A stretch of 64,000 nucleotides of DNA from Gemmatimonadota bacterium (GTDB taxonomy: Bacteria > Gemmatimonadota > Gemmatimonadetes > Longimicrobiales > Gaopeijiaceae): the NCBI GenBank assembly GCA_022826005.1, contig JAJDVT010000015.1:1-64000 (forward strand). Direction: 5' to 3'. Below the pieces are notes generated by a model. That model saw only the letters and a list, made by a program, of their open reading frames with translations, did no database searches and had not been told where the DNA came from. This document shows positions 53,667-62,115 of this stretch, in pieces. Position 1 is the stretch's first letter. Each line of letters starts with the position of its first letter. Made by a program: the position numbers and the translations under genes.

Positions 53667-54013
53667 AAGGTCGGCGGGGGAGTGCGGGAGTCGCGTTGGC
53701 GGCCGTCCTGCTCGTGGCCGGATGCGAGGAGGCCGAGATCGCGGACCCGGTGCCCCGCGAAACGGAGACGGCGGTCGAGTATCCGATCGAACTTTGGGAC
53801 GCGAGGGTGGAGGGGGTGGCGTTCGTTCGCGTCCTGGTGAACACGGAAGGGGGTGTGGACAGCGTGATGATCGCCGAGGGAAGCGGGAACGCGTCGCTGG
53901 ATTCGGCGGCCGTACGGGGGGCGCGCGTGATGGCCTTCGAGCCCGCGCGAAGAAACGGGAAACCGGTGCGGGTGTGGGCGCGGATCCCAGTGCACTTCTC
54001 CAGGGACCGATGA
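53663..54013 (+). CDS. Small lipoprotein with TonB-C-like domain
   Basis: A 116-residue protein with a lipobox (LAAVLLVAGCEE, Cys about residue 21). The remaining 90 residues match an energy-transducer TonB C-terminal fold (RVEGVAFVRVLVNTEGGVDSVM, SLDSAAVRGARVMAFEPARRNG, VRVWARIPVHF). Its ATG overlaps the mutS stop and its stop overlaps the cystathionine-synthase-like start. There is no proline-rich span or N-terminal TonB anchor, so it is not a classical TonB. Confidence 0.82.
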   Translation: MKGRRGSAGVALAAVLLVAGCEEAEIADPVPRETETAVEYPIELWDARVEGVAFVRVLVNTEGGVDSVMIAEGSGNASLDSAAVRGARVMAFEPARRNGKPVRVWARIPVHFSRDR

Positions 54014-55401
54014 GCGCGCCCCGCAACGAGCGGCCGTTCGGCGACGTGCTCGAGCTGGTGGGGTGGACGCCGCTGGTCCGCTTGAACCGGGTCACCGAGG
54101 GGATCCGCACGCCGGTCTACGGCAAGGCGGAGTTCATGAACCCGGGCGGCTCCGTCAAGGACCGGATCGGTGTGGCGATCGTCGACGCGGCCGAGTCGCG
54201 AGGGTTGTTGCGCCCCGGGGGAACGATCGTGGAGGCCACCAGCGGCAACACCGGACTCGCACTCGCGATGGTGGCGGCCATCCGCGGATACCGGTGCATC
54301 TTCACGATGCCCGACAAGATGAGCCTGGAGAAGGTGAAGCTCCTGCGCGCATTCGGGGCGGAGGTCGTGATCACACCCGCGGCGGTGACGGCCGACCACC
54401 CGGACCACTACGTGAACCGCGCCCTCACGATCGTAGAGGAGACACCGGGCGCCTTCTTCGCAAACCAGTTCCACAACCGGGACAACACCGAGGCCCACTA
54501 CCTGACGACGGGTCCGGAGGTGTGGAAGCAGACGGAGGGAGGGGTGACGCACTTCGTCGCCGGCGCCGGGACCGGCGGCACCATCTCCGGGACGGCGCGG
54601 TACCTCAAGGAGCGGAACGGGGAGGTCCGGGTGATCGGCGTGGACCCCGAGGGGTCCGTACTCTCCGGGTTCTACAGCACCGGCGAAGTGGGAAAGAGCG
54701 AGCCCTACATGGTCGAGGGACTCGGGAACGACCAGATCCCGGGCACGCTCGACATCGAGTACCTGGACGAGTACCGCAGGGTGTCTGATCGCGACGCCTT
54801 TACCATGGCGCGGCGCCTCGCCGGCGAGGAGGGGCTCTTCGTGGGCGGTTCGACGGGGCTGATCGTGCACGCCGCGCTGGAGGTGGCGCGCGAGGTCTCC
54901 GACCCCGACGCGTGCGTGGTGGCCATCCTGTGCGACTGGGGCGAGCGCTACCTGACCAAGCAGTACGACGACGAGTGGATGCGCAACAACGGCTTCCTGA
55001 CGCGCAAGCGATCGACCGTCGCGGAGATGGCGGCGTCCAAGCTGGAGCAGCTCCCGCAGCTGCTCACCGTGACGCCCGCCACCCCGGTCCGCGTGGCGAT
55101 CTCGACCATTTCCACCCACAACGTCTCCCAGCTCCCGGTAGTGGTCGGCGGGGAGTGCGTAGGCAGCGTCACCGAGCGGCGGCTTATGAGTGCGGTGCTC
55201 GCCGACCGGGCGGCGCTTGCGGCTGACGTGGGATCGGTGATGGGCAAGCCGTACCCCGTGGTGGACGAGCATGCGGACGGCGAGGCCGCGACGCGGCTGT
55301 TGACGGGGGGTGCGCAGGCGGTGCTGATCCGCTCGAACGGCGCGCTGCACGGCATCCTTACGCGTCACGACCTCGTGCGGTCGCTGGCGGCGGCGCCGTG
55401 A
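54010..55401 (+). CDS. Cystathionine beta-synthase-like PLP enzyme with CBS-domain pair
   Basis: A 463-residue fold-type II enzyme. PLP Lys in NPGGSVKDRIG, phosphate loop ATSGNTGLALAM and GAGTGGTISGTARYLKE are diagnostic; residues about 335-460 are two CBS repeats (TPATPVRVAISTISTHNVSQL; ADVGSVMGKPYPVVDEHADGEA). This architecture is that of cystathionine beta-synthase rather than CysK. The reaction is serine plus homocysteine (or sulfide release); CBS repeats may respond to AdoMet or adenylates. The start overlaps the upstream gene by four bases. Confidence 0.9.
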   Translation: MSAPRNERPFGDVLELVGWTPLVRLNRVTEGIRTPVYGKAEFMNPGGSVKDRIGVAIVDAAESRGLLRPGGTIVEATSGNTGLALAMVAAIRGYRCIFTMPDKMSLEKVKLLRAFGAEVVITPAAVTADHPDHYVNRALTIVEETPGAFFANQFHNRDNTEAHYLTTGPEVWKQTEGGVTHFVAGAGTGGTISGTARYLKERNGEVRVIGVDPEGSVLSGFYSTGEVGKSEPYMVEGLGNDQIPGTLDIEYLDEYRRVSDRDAFTMARRLAGEEGLFVGGSTGLIVHAALEVAREVSDPDACVVAILCDWGERYLTKQYDDEWMRNNGFLTRKRSTVAEMAASKLEQLPQLLTVTPATPVRVAISTISTHNVSQLPVVVGGECVGSVTERRLMSAVLADRAALAADVGSVMGKPYPVVDEHADGEAATRLLTGGAQAVLIRSNGALHGILTRHDLVRSLAAAP

Positions 55402-56453
55402 GCGTGGCCGCACCGATGCGCGTCGCAGTGCTGTTGGGGGGCAGCTCGGACGAACGCGGCGTCTCCCTGGCGAGCGGCTGCGAGGTGGCCGCGGCGCTCC
55501 GTTCGCGCGGACACGATGTCATCGCGGTCGATGCGGCGGGCCAGCCGCTGTCGGCCGCGCAGGAAAGCTCGATCCTGGAGTCGGGGATCGGGAAGGCGGA
55601 GATCCCCCTGCACGCGCCTTCCCGGGCCGGTGCGCTGCCGGAGGGCGGGGTGGTAACGCGGGTGCCCGAGCTCGGGGACGCAGAGGTGGTATTCCTGGCA
55701 CTGCATGGGGGCGCGGGCGAGGACGGAACCGTGCAGACCCTCCTGGAGGTGGCCGGGATCGCCTACGCGGGAAGCGGGCCGCTGGGGTGCGCGCTCGCCA
55801 TGGACAAGGATCTCTCCAAGCGGCTGCTGAAGGACGCCGGGGTGGACACTCCGGACTGGATCGTGGGACGCGTGCCGGGCGGGGAGGTGGTCGCCCGTCT
55901 CGGCCTGCCCGTGATCGTGAAGCCCGCGAGCGGGGGCTCGTCGGTCAGGCTGACACTGGCCCGGAGCGCCGGGGAGGTGGACGTGGCGGCGGAGCTGGCA
56001 GGTGCCGGCGGCGACCGAGTCCTCCATGAAAGGTACGTGGAGGGGCGCGAATTCACCGTCGGCATCCTGGGCGGCGAGGTGCTCCCCGTGGTGGAGATCG
56101 AACCGGAGCACGAACTCTTCGACTTCGACTGCAAGTACGAACCGGGAATGGCCCGCGAGACCGCGCCCGCAAGGATCCCGGACGATACCGCGCGGAGGCT
56201 CCGGTCGGCTGCCCTTGAGGTTCACCGGGCGCTGCGGCTGGAGCATTTCTCCCGGGTCGACTTCATGATGGACGACTGTGGGCGGGCGTGGTGCCTGGAA
56301 GCCAACGCGCTCCCGGGCCTCACCGGGAACAGCCTCCTGCCGAAGGCGGCGGCAGCGGCCGGGATTGAATTCCCGGAGCTCTGCGAACGTATTTGTATTA
56401 TGGGAAGGGACGCCGGGCCGAGACGGCGTGCCGGGACAGGAGCGGAGCCGTGA
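55398..56453 (+). CDS. ddl: D-alanine--D-alanine ligase
   Basis: A 351-residue ATP-grasp ligase making the D-Ala-D-Ala end of peptidoglycan precursors. Motifs: VAVLLGGSSDERGVSLASG, VVFLALHGGAGEDGTVQTLLE, CALAMDKDLSKRLLKDAGV, PVIVKPASGGSSV, RVDFMMDD and CLEANALPGLTGNSLLPKAA. GTG start overlaps the upstream stop (GTGA) and the end overlaps the rhomboid gene. It is placed with metabolic and repair genes, away from the mur cluster. Confidence 0.94.
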   Translation: MSVAAPMRVAVLLGGSSDERGVSLASGCEVAAALRSRGHDVIAVDAAGQPLSAAQESSILESGIGKAEIPLHAPSRAGALPEGGVVTRVPELGDAEVVFLALHGGAGEDGTVQTLLEVAGIAYAGSGPLGCALAMDKDLSKRLLKDAGVDTPDWIVGRVPGGEVVARLGLPVIVKPASGGSSVRLTLARSAGEVDVAAELAGAGGDRVLHERYVEGREFTVGILGGEVLPVVEIEPEHELFDFDCKYEPGMARETAPARIPDDTARRLRSAALEVHRALRLEHFSRVDFMMDDCGRAWCLEANALPGLTGNSLLPKAAAAAGIEFPELCERICIMGRDAGPRRRAGTGAEP

Positions 56454-57436
56454 GATACAGCCGACAGCCACCCGGATTCGGCACCGCCACCGTGCGGTTC
56501 CACATGACTCCGTGGGTGAAAGCGCTCCTGATCGCCAACGCGGCCGTTTTCCTGGTCACCTTCGTCCTGGCGAACTTCACCCGCGCGGGGGCGGAGCCGG
56601 TCTTCGATCTGCTGGCCTTCTCGCCGGCGCGGATCTGGTCACGTCCCTGGGGCATGGTGACCTACATGTTCGTGCACGCCGGCTTCTGGCACCTGCTGAT
56701 GAACGCCCTGTTCATCTTCTTCTTCGGGCCGCCGCTGGAGTCGCGCTGGGGCTCGAGCATGTTTGTCAGGTTCTACCTGATCTGCGGACTCGGCGGCGTC
56801 CTGCTCAGCTTCGCCTTCTCGGACTCGTCGATCGTGGGCGCGTCGGCGGCGTGTTACGGGATCATGCTCGCCTTCGCCATGATCTGGCCGAACACGCCGG
56901 TGTACATCTGGGGCCTGGTTCCGGTAAAGGTGAAGTGGCTCGTGATAGTCCTGGTCGCGATCAGCTTCCTGAGTGCGGCCGGCCCCAACAGCGGCGGAAT
57001 TGCACACCTGGCCCATTTGGGCGGCGCGGTCGCGGGATTCCTGATGATGAAGAGCGGCTGGCTGCCGGCGTTCGCGCCGGGGTCTCCGGTTCGGAGTGAC
57101 TGGGGGCCCGGCTCCGGGGGTGGGAGGAAGCGCGGTCGCCCTGCGGGCGCGGAGCGGCGATGGGCGCGGTGGTGGGGGGAGATTGCAGGCCGGCGCGGCG
57201 CACGCGGCCGGTCGCGCGAGGGACATCCGCGGGTGGTGCGCGACGGCGGTGGAGGGACCACCCGGACCGAGGATCCGAGGCAGCGTCCCGCGAGCCGCCG
57301 GGTGGAGCGCCGGCAAGCCGAACTGGACCGGGTGGACGCCGTGCTGGACAAGATCTCCCGGCAGGGGATCAACTCGCTGACGGCGGAAGAGCGCGACATC
57401 CTCGACCGGGTTTCGCGGCAGACACGGGCCAACTGA
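56450..57436 (+). CDS. Rhomboid-family intramembrane serine protease
   Basis: A 328-residue membrane protein. Six hydrophobic segments include the entry helix KALLIANAAVFLVTFVL, the HAGFWHLLMNALFIFFFGPPLE loop (rhomboid HxxxN), the catalytic Ser in IVGASAACYGIM and the catalytic His in IAHLAHLGGAVAGF. After residue 205 a soluble, Gly/Arg-rich linker leads to a short C-terminal domain (RVDAVLDKISRQGINSLTAEER) that resembles the DUF6576-type tail often found on bacterial rhomboids. GTG start with AGGAG 9 bases upstream, overlapping the ddl stop. Confidence 0.92.
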   Translation: MRYSRQPPGFGTATVRFHMTPWVKALLIANAAVFLVTFVLANFTRAGAEPVFDLLAFSPARIWSRPWGMVTYMFVHAGFWHLLMNALFIFFFGPPLESRWGSSMFVRFYLICGLGGVLLSFAFSDSSIVGASAACYGIMLAFAMIWPNTPVYIWGLVPVKVKWLVIVLVAISFLSAAGPNSGGIAHLAHLGGAVAGFLMMKSGWLPAFAPGSPVRSDWGPGSGGGRKRGRPAGAERRWARWWGEIAGRRGARGRSREGHPRVVRDGGGGTTRTEDPRQRPASRRVERRQAELDRVDAVLDKISRQGINSLTAEERDILDRVSRQTRAN

Positions 57437-57449
57437 CCAGCGGCCGACC

Positions 57450-57479
57450 TTGACCCCGCCGCGGGGCGGTTTCCATAAT
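57450..57479 (+). promoter_or_regulatory. Promoter of the EF-G-like gene
   Basis: TTGACC, an 18-base spacer and CATAAT, about 43 bases before the ATG. The gene also has a near-perfect ribosome site, AAGGAGG. Confidence 0.6.
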
Positions 57480-57522
57480 GCGATCCCTTACGCCAACAAA
57501 CCGGAAACAACAAGGAGGTGGC

Positions 57523-59616
57523 ATGGCCGCGGCCAGGTCGTTCAGAACCAGGGACATTCGCAACGTGGTGGTGCTCGGGCATGGCGGCTCGGGCAAGACC
57601 ACCCTGATCGACGCGGTCTGCTTCGCGTCCGGCACGTCTCGGCGGAAAGGCAGCGTCGGCGACGGCACGGCGCTGACCATGACCACCCCCGAGGAAAAGG
57701 CCCACGGCATGTCCCTGGAACTGACCGTGGCGCACGCCATCCACGACGGCACCAAGATCAATCTCCTCGACACTCCCGGGTACATGGACTTTCTGGGTGA
57801 AGCCGCCGCCGCCGTCAGGGTCGCGGACGCGGCACTGGTGACGGTCGCCGCGGCCGCGGGCGTGGAGGTCGGCACGGAGATGGTATGGGAGCTGTGCGAG
57901 AAGCGCGGGCTTCCCCGGATGATCTTCGTGTCGATGATGGACAAGGCGCATGCGAACTTCGCCCAGGCGCTGGAAGACGTGAGGGAAAAGCTGGCCCCCG
58001 GCGCGGTCCCGGTCCAGATCCCCATCGGGGCGCGAGAGGACTTCCGCGGTGTCGTGGATCTCCTCACCGGCAAGGCGGTCGTCTTCAAGTCCGGCACGGT
58101 CACCGGCGAATCCGAGGAGTCCGCCGTCCCGGACGAAGTGGCGGACGACGTGGAGAACTGGTCGACAGAGCTCATGGAGACGCTGGCCACCACCGACGAG
58201 GACCTGCTGGACCGGTACCTTGAGGGTGAGGAGATCCCGCTCGGCGAACTGGTCGCGGCGCTGGCGGGGGCGATGGCCGACGGCGAGGTCGTCCCCGTCT
58301 TCTGTGGCGCGGCCGAGCAGTCCTTCGGGACGGTGGAGCTGGTGGCCAAGCTCGTGGAGCTGGCTCCCCATCCCGGGCGGGCCGGCCAGGTGGACGCCGT
58401 GGACGTCGGCGGAGGAACCGTCAGCCTGCGCGCCGAGGACGGGGAGTCGCCCACCGCGCTCGTCTTCAAGACCTGCGCGGAGCCGCATGTCGGCGAACTG
58501 TCCCTCTTTCGCGTGTATTCCGGGATGCTGGTAAACGGCAGTGAGCTGCGGAACATGAACCAGGGCGCCAGCGAGCGGATCAATCACCTGGCGATTCCGC
58601 AGTCGAAGGAGCGCGTGGGGGTGGAGGCGCTGCACGCGGGGGACATCGGCGTGGTGGCCAAACTGAAGTCGACCCGCACCAACGATACGCTGTCGGCGCC
58701 CGCCAACCCCGTCACCCTCGCGGGGGTCGACTTCCCCCGGGCCGACATCTCGGTGGCGGTCCGCGGGGTTGCGCGCGCCGACGAGGACAAGCTGGGCGAG
58801 GCGCTGGGCCGGCTCCACGACGAGGATCCCACCTTCGTTGCCGAGTTCGTCCCCGAGCTGCGCCAGACGATCGCGCGCGGCCTGGGCGAGCTGCATTTCC
58901 TTGTCCAGTTCGAGCGCATGAAACGGAAGTACGGGGTCTCGGTGGAGACCGAGGCGCCCAGGATCGCCTACCGCGAGACCATCACCGCACCGGCCGAGGG
59001 CCAGGGCCGCTTCAAGAAGCAAACCGGCGGCAGAGGCCAGTTCGGGGACTGCTGGATCCGGCTGCGGCCGAAGGCGCGGGGCGAAGGCTACGAGTTCATC
59101 AGTTCGATCAAGGGAGGGGTGATCCCCACCAAGTATGTTCCATCGGTGGACCGGGGGATCCGGGAAGCGGCCGCCAGGGGTATCGTCGCCGGCTATCCGA
59201 TGGTGGATTTCGAGGCCGAGTGCTACGACGGTTCCTACCATTCGGTGGACTCTTCGGACATCGCCTTCAAGGTCGCGGGGTCCTACGCCTTCAGGAACGT
59301 GGCGGAGAAGGCCCGGCCTTCGCTCCTGGAGCCGATCGTGGAGGTCAGGGTTACGGTTCCGGACGAGTACGTCGGTGATGTCATGGGTGACCTGAACGGC
59401 CGGTCCGCCCGGGTGCTGGGAATGGACCCTCTGGGAGGCAACACGGTGATCCGGGCCCAGGTGGCGGAAGCGGAGCTGCATCGTTACGCCTCGTCGCTGC
59501 GTTCGATCACGCAGGGCCGGGGCCACCACAGGCGCAAGCTGCTCGGCTACGATCTGGTGCCGCCGGTGCGGGCCGCGAAGATCATCGCGCAGGCGGAGGC
59601 CGAAAAGGACAACTGA
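57523..59616 (+). CDS. Elongation factor G-like translational GTPase
   Basis: A 697-residue EF-G paralogue. The P-loop is VLGHGGSGKTTLID (canonical EF-G has AHIDAGKT), G3 is DTPGYMDF, and the G4 NKxD position reads SMMDKAH, so the base-specificity motif is altered. Domains II-V are complete: KRKYGVSVETEAPRIAYRE (III/IV), KKQTGGRGQFGDCWIRL and GGVIPTKYVPSVDRGIREAA (IV), IVEVRVTVPDEYVGDVMGDL (V). It matches the EF-G2-like group whose cellular role is unclear. A strong promoter and ribosome site suggest good expression. Confidence 0.92.
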   Translation: MAAARSFRTRDIRNVVVLGHGGSGKTTLIDAVCFASGTSRRKGSVGDGTALTMTTPEEKAHGMSLELTVAHAIHDGTKINLLDTPGYMDFLGEAAAAVRVADAALVTVAAAAGVEVGTEMVWELCEKRGLPRMIFVSMMDKAHANFAQALEDVREKLAPGAVPVQIPIGAREDFRGVVDLLTGKAVVFKSGTVTGESEESAVPDEVADDVENWSTELMETLATTDEDLLDRYLEGEEIPLGELVAALAGAMADGEVVPVFCGAAEQSFGTVELVAKLVELAPHPGRAGQVDAVDVGGGTVSLRAEDGESPTALVFKTCAEPHVGELSLFRVYSGMLVNGSELRNMNQGASERINHLAIPQSKERVGVEALHAGDIGVVAKLKSTRTNDTLSAPANPVTLAGVDFPRADISVAVRGVARADEDKLGEALGRLHDEDPTFVAEFVPELRQTIARGLGELHFLVQFERMKRKYGVSVETEAPRIAYRETITAPAEGQGRFKKQTGGRGQFGDCWIRLRPKARGEGYEFISSIKGGVIPTKYVPSVDRGIREAAARGIVAGYPMVDFEAECYDGSYHSVDSSDIAFKVAGSYAFRNVAEKARPSLLEPIVEVRVTVPDEYVGDVMGDLNGRSARVLGMDPLGGNTVIRAQVAEAELHRYASSLRSITQGRGHHRRKLLGYDLVPPVRAAKIIAQAEAEKDN

Positions 59617-59679
59617 GCGGGCGGCCAGGGAGGCGAACGATCCGGAGCGGGACCGCTGCTTCCCGTGCGGCCGCGCCGG

Positions 59680-59698
59680 CCGGGGTGCGCCGCCCCGG
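59680..59698. terminator. GC-rich stem-loop between convergent genes
   Basis: CCGGGG and CCCCGG pair over a 7-base loop in the 116-base gap between the EF-G-like gene and the plug-domain gene. No T-run. Confidence 0.4.
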
Positions 59699-59732
59699 AG
59701 TGGGCCGGCCGAGGCGCAGGCGCGCCAGCCCG

Positions 59733-61142
59733 CTACCGCGTGTAGATCAGCAGCACTCCGTTGGCCCCGCGCTGGCCGTAGGTGAGTCCGGCCTGAAGGG
59801 GGGTCAGGAACTGGAACTCCTTGATGTCGCGGTGATCCAGTTCGTACAGGAAGAAGGAGGGGTCGGGCACGGGACCGTCGTTCAGGCGGACCTCGACCAT
59901 GTTGCACACGTTGGGATTCGCCCCGGCGCGGCCGCGCTGCATCTCGATGCACACGCCCATCTGGGGGCTCCCGAATGCGTTGGCGAGCATCTTCTCGGTG
60001 ATGCTGAGACCGGGTACGCGCGCCGCCCGGAGAAGCCCCGGGAAGTCGAAGACCCGGGACGCGACCGAGTCCACCTGCGCGGCGGTCAACCCGCTGAACC
60101 TGGCACCTGGGGTGGTGAGCCCTCTGGTCCTGTTGCCGCGGCCCGTCACGACGATGGGCTCCAGGACGATGGCTTCGGTCGACAGGACGATCTCCAGTCC
60201 CAGGGCCTCGTTGCTGAATACGGTCAGCGAATCGACCCGGGGGGCGTAGCCCAGCCGCGTGGTTTCGATCGTCTGCCGGCCGGGCGGAACTCCCGCGAAA
60301 CCGAACCTCCCCACGGAATCGGTAAGCTGGGAAAAATCCGATCCGAGCAGCTCCACCATCACATCCGGCAGGGGGGCACCGGTGGCGTGATCCAGCACGA
60401 CGCCCGTGATCGTGACCGGCTCCGAGATCGTGATCGCGATGTCGAGCACGGTTGGTCCCGTGCGCACGAGGTCCACCGGCGGAGCCTGGTTTCTGCCGAA
60501 GCTGACGGCGACGGTCAGCTCCTCCGCCGAGTCCAGCTTGCAGACCCTGAATTCGCCGGTGTCCTCGGTTCGCACCTCCGCGACCACCCGCCTGCGCTGC
60601 AACACGCCGGTGCGGTCGCCCACCACCATCACCCTGGCCCTCGGGAGCGGCACGCCGGTGAGCGCATCGGTCACTATCCCGCCGATGGAGGTGTCGCCGG
60701 TCCCGGTCTCGGCGGAGCACCAGGCGGCCAGGATGGTCTCACGCGACGGAACCGCGAGATAGACCTCGGAGACGGCGCCGGCGGTCACGCGCACCTGTCC
60801 GGGAGGAATGCTGATCCCCAGGGCCCCGAGCCGCGGATGGAAGAAGATGACCTGGTATTCCCCGGCCGGAACGCCTTCGAGCCGGAACTGTCCTTCGTCG
60901 TCCGATTCCCCCATGACGGTGGTCCCCACGACGGCCACTCGCGCGCCGGCCAGCGGCGTGCTCGTGGTGCTGTCGTAGACCAGTCCGATGACGACGCCGG
61001 GCCGCTCGTCCTGCGCCCGGACCGGGAGGGCAAGGAGCGGAGGGACAACGGTGAGCAGGAATGCAGGCAGGACGTAGCGCACGGCCCGCGGCAAAGCGGC
61101 GCGGGACCGGGTCGGCCACGGTGTGCATGACGGGAGTCTCAT
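59733..61142 (-). CDS. Carboxypeptidase-regulatory-like and TonB plug-like exported protein, no barrel
   Basis: A 469-residue exported protein with a signal peptide (VLPAFLLTVVPPLLALPVRAQ). Three carboxypeptidase-regulatory-like beta domains follow (VIGLVYDSTTSTPLAGARVAV, GGIVTDALTGVPLPRARVMVV, ITGVVLDHATGAPLPDVMVEL), then a segment ending in a TonB-receptor plug-like stretch (LEPIVVTGRGNRTRG, FLTPLQAGLTYGQRGANGVLLI). The chain then stops at IYTR, so the outer-membrane barrel is absent. This plug-only form recurs in some phyla and may work as a partner of receptors. The ATG at 61142 has no good ribosome site but precedes the signal peptide. Confidence 0.82.
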   Translation of the reverse strand: MRLPSCTPWPTRSRAALPRAVRYVLPAFLLTVVPPLLALPVRAQDERPGVVIGLVYDSTTSTPLAGARVAVVGTTVMGESDDEGQFRLEGVPAGEYQVIFFHPRLGALGISIPPGQVRVTAGAVSEVYLAVPSRETILAAWCSAETGTGDTSIGGIVTDALTGVPLPRARVMVVGDRTGVLQRRRVVAEVRTEDTGEFRVCKLDSAEELTVAVSFGRNQAPPVDLVRTGPTVLDIAITISEPVTITGVVLDHATGAPLPDVMVELLGSDFSQLTDSVGRFGFAGVPPGRQTIETTRLGYAPRVDSLTVFSNEALGLEIVLSTEAIVLEPIVVTGRGNRTRGLTTPGARFSGLTAAQVDSVASRVFDFPGLLRAARVPGLSITEKMLANAFGSPQMGVCIEMQRGRAGANPNVCNMVEVRLNDGPVPDPSFFLYELDHRDIKEFQFLTPLQAGLTYGQRGANGVLLIYTR

Positions 61143-61212
61143 ATGGCTGCGGCATGCGGATGAAGGGGACGGCAGGAGGGTCGGCCGCGTACGAGCGTTC
61201 CGGCCCTTCCTA

Positions 61213-61218
61213 ATTATA
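61213..61218 (-). promoter_or_regulatory. -10 box TATAAT for the plug-domain gene
   Basis: A perfect TATAAT on the minus strand, about 70 bases before the plug-domain ATG. The -35 region at 17-18 bases reads TCACCC/GTCACC, a poor match. Confidence 0.45.
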
Positions 61219-61277
61219 GTATTCCACAGGCAGGGGGGTGACGCGGGACCGCTGACCGGGGGCTGGCCGCGGGTCGC

Positions 61278-61283
61278 TATATT
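61278..61283 (+). promoter_or_regulatory. -10-like TATATT upstream of the yebC-ruv operon
   Basis: TATATT lies about 85 bases before the yebC start in the divergent gap. A TGACC-type -35 is 19-20 bases upstream. Confidence 0.35.
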
Positions 61284-61368
61284 GAGGATTGGATGCCGGC
61301 AGGCGGGTGCGGGGCCCGCCCTGGCCGAGCCCTCGTCAATCCTCTTCTTCCACCGGATGGAGGCCCCC

Positions 61369-62115
61369 GTGGCGGGACACAGCAAGTGGTCGCAGATCAA
61401 GCGCAAGAAGGCGGTGAACGACCAGAAGCGCGGCCAGATGTTCACGAAGGTCATCCGCGAACTCACCGTGGCGGCCCGGGAAGGCGGAGGGGACCCGAAC
61501 TTCAACCCGCGGCTCCGCCTGGCGGTCGATGCGGCCAAGGCGGCCAACATGCCGCAGGAGAACATCGACCGGGCGATCAAGCGCGGGACCGGCGAACTCG
61601 CGGGAGTCACCTACGAAGAGGTCGCCTACGAGGGATACGGACCGGGAGGCGTTGCCCTCTATATCGAGACGCTGACGGACAACCAGAAACGCACCGTCGC
61701 CGAGGTACGGCACCTTCTCGACAAGAACGGGGGGAACCTGGGCACCACGGGGTCGGTGGCGTGGCAGTTCGACCGGATGGGGATCATCTACCTGCCTGCC
61801 GACGGCGTGGACGAGGACCGGGTCTTCGAGGCCGCGGTCGAGGCGGGCGCCGACGATGTGCGCACCGAGGCGGGCGAATTCGTGGTCTCCACCGAGGCGG
61901 CCCTGCTGCACGAGGTGCGGGGTGCACTGCTCGACGCGGGACTGGCCGTCGCGTCGGCGCAGCTCACGATGGTGGCCCGCAGCGAGGTGGCGGTCGGCGG
62001 GCGGGACGGCGTACGCCTTCTCAAGCTGCTCGACCTGCTGGACGGCCACGACGACGTGCAGCAGGTGCACTCCAACGCCGATCTGGACGACTCTGTGCTC
62101 GAGCAGGCATCGTGA
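61369..62115 (+). CDS. YebC/PmpR family protein (TACO1-like)
   Basis: A 248-residue protein of the family that relieves ribosome stalling at proline-rich stretches and sometimes acts as a DNA-binding regulator. The signature AGHSKWSQIKRKKAVNDQKR opens the chain, with NMPQENIDRAIKRGTG and YEGYGPGGVALYIETLTDN. I set the start at the GTG at 61369, which gives the canonical MAGHSKW terminus and has GGAGG 5 bases upstream; the ATG at 61357 would itself overlap that ribosome site. ruvC overlaps by four bases. Confidence 0.95.
   Translation: MAGHSKWSQIKRKKAVNDQKRGQMFTKVIRELTVAAREGGGDPNFNPRLRLAVDAAKAANMPQENIDRAIKRGTGELAGVTYEEVAYEGYGPGGVALYIETLTDNQKRTVAEVRHLLDKNGGNLGTTGSVAWQFDRMGIIYLPADGVDEDRVFEAAVEAGADDVRTEAGEFVVSTEAALLHEVRGALLDAGLAVASAQLTMVARSEVAVGGRDGVRLLKLLDLLDGHDDVQQVHSNADLDDSVLEQAS

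Noticed and set aside
56854-60720. A 1288-codon open frame on the minus strand
   Set aside because: It runs antisense through the rhomboid and EF-G-like genes, has no ribosome site or domain pattern, and is composed of Arg/Gly/Ala/His-rich sequence typical of shadow frames in GC-rich DNA.
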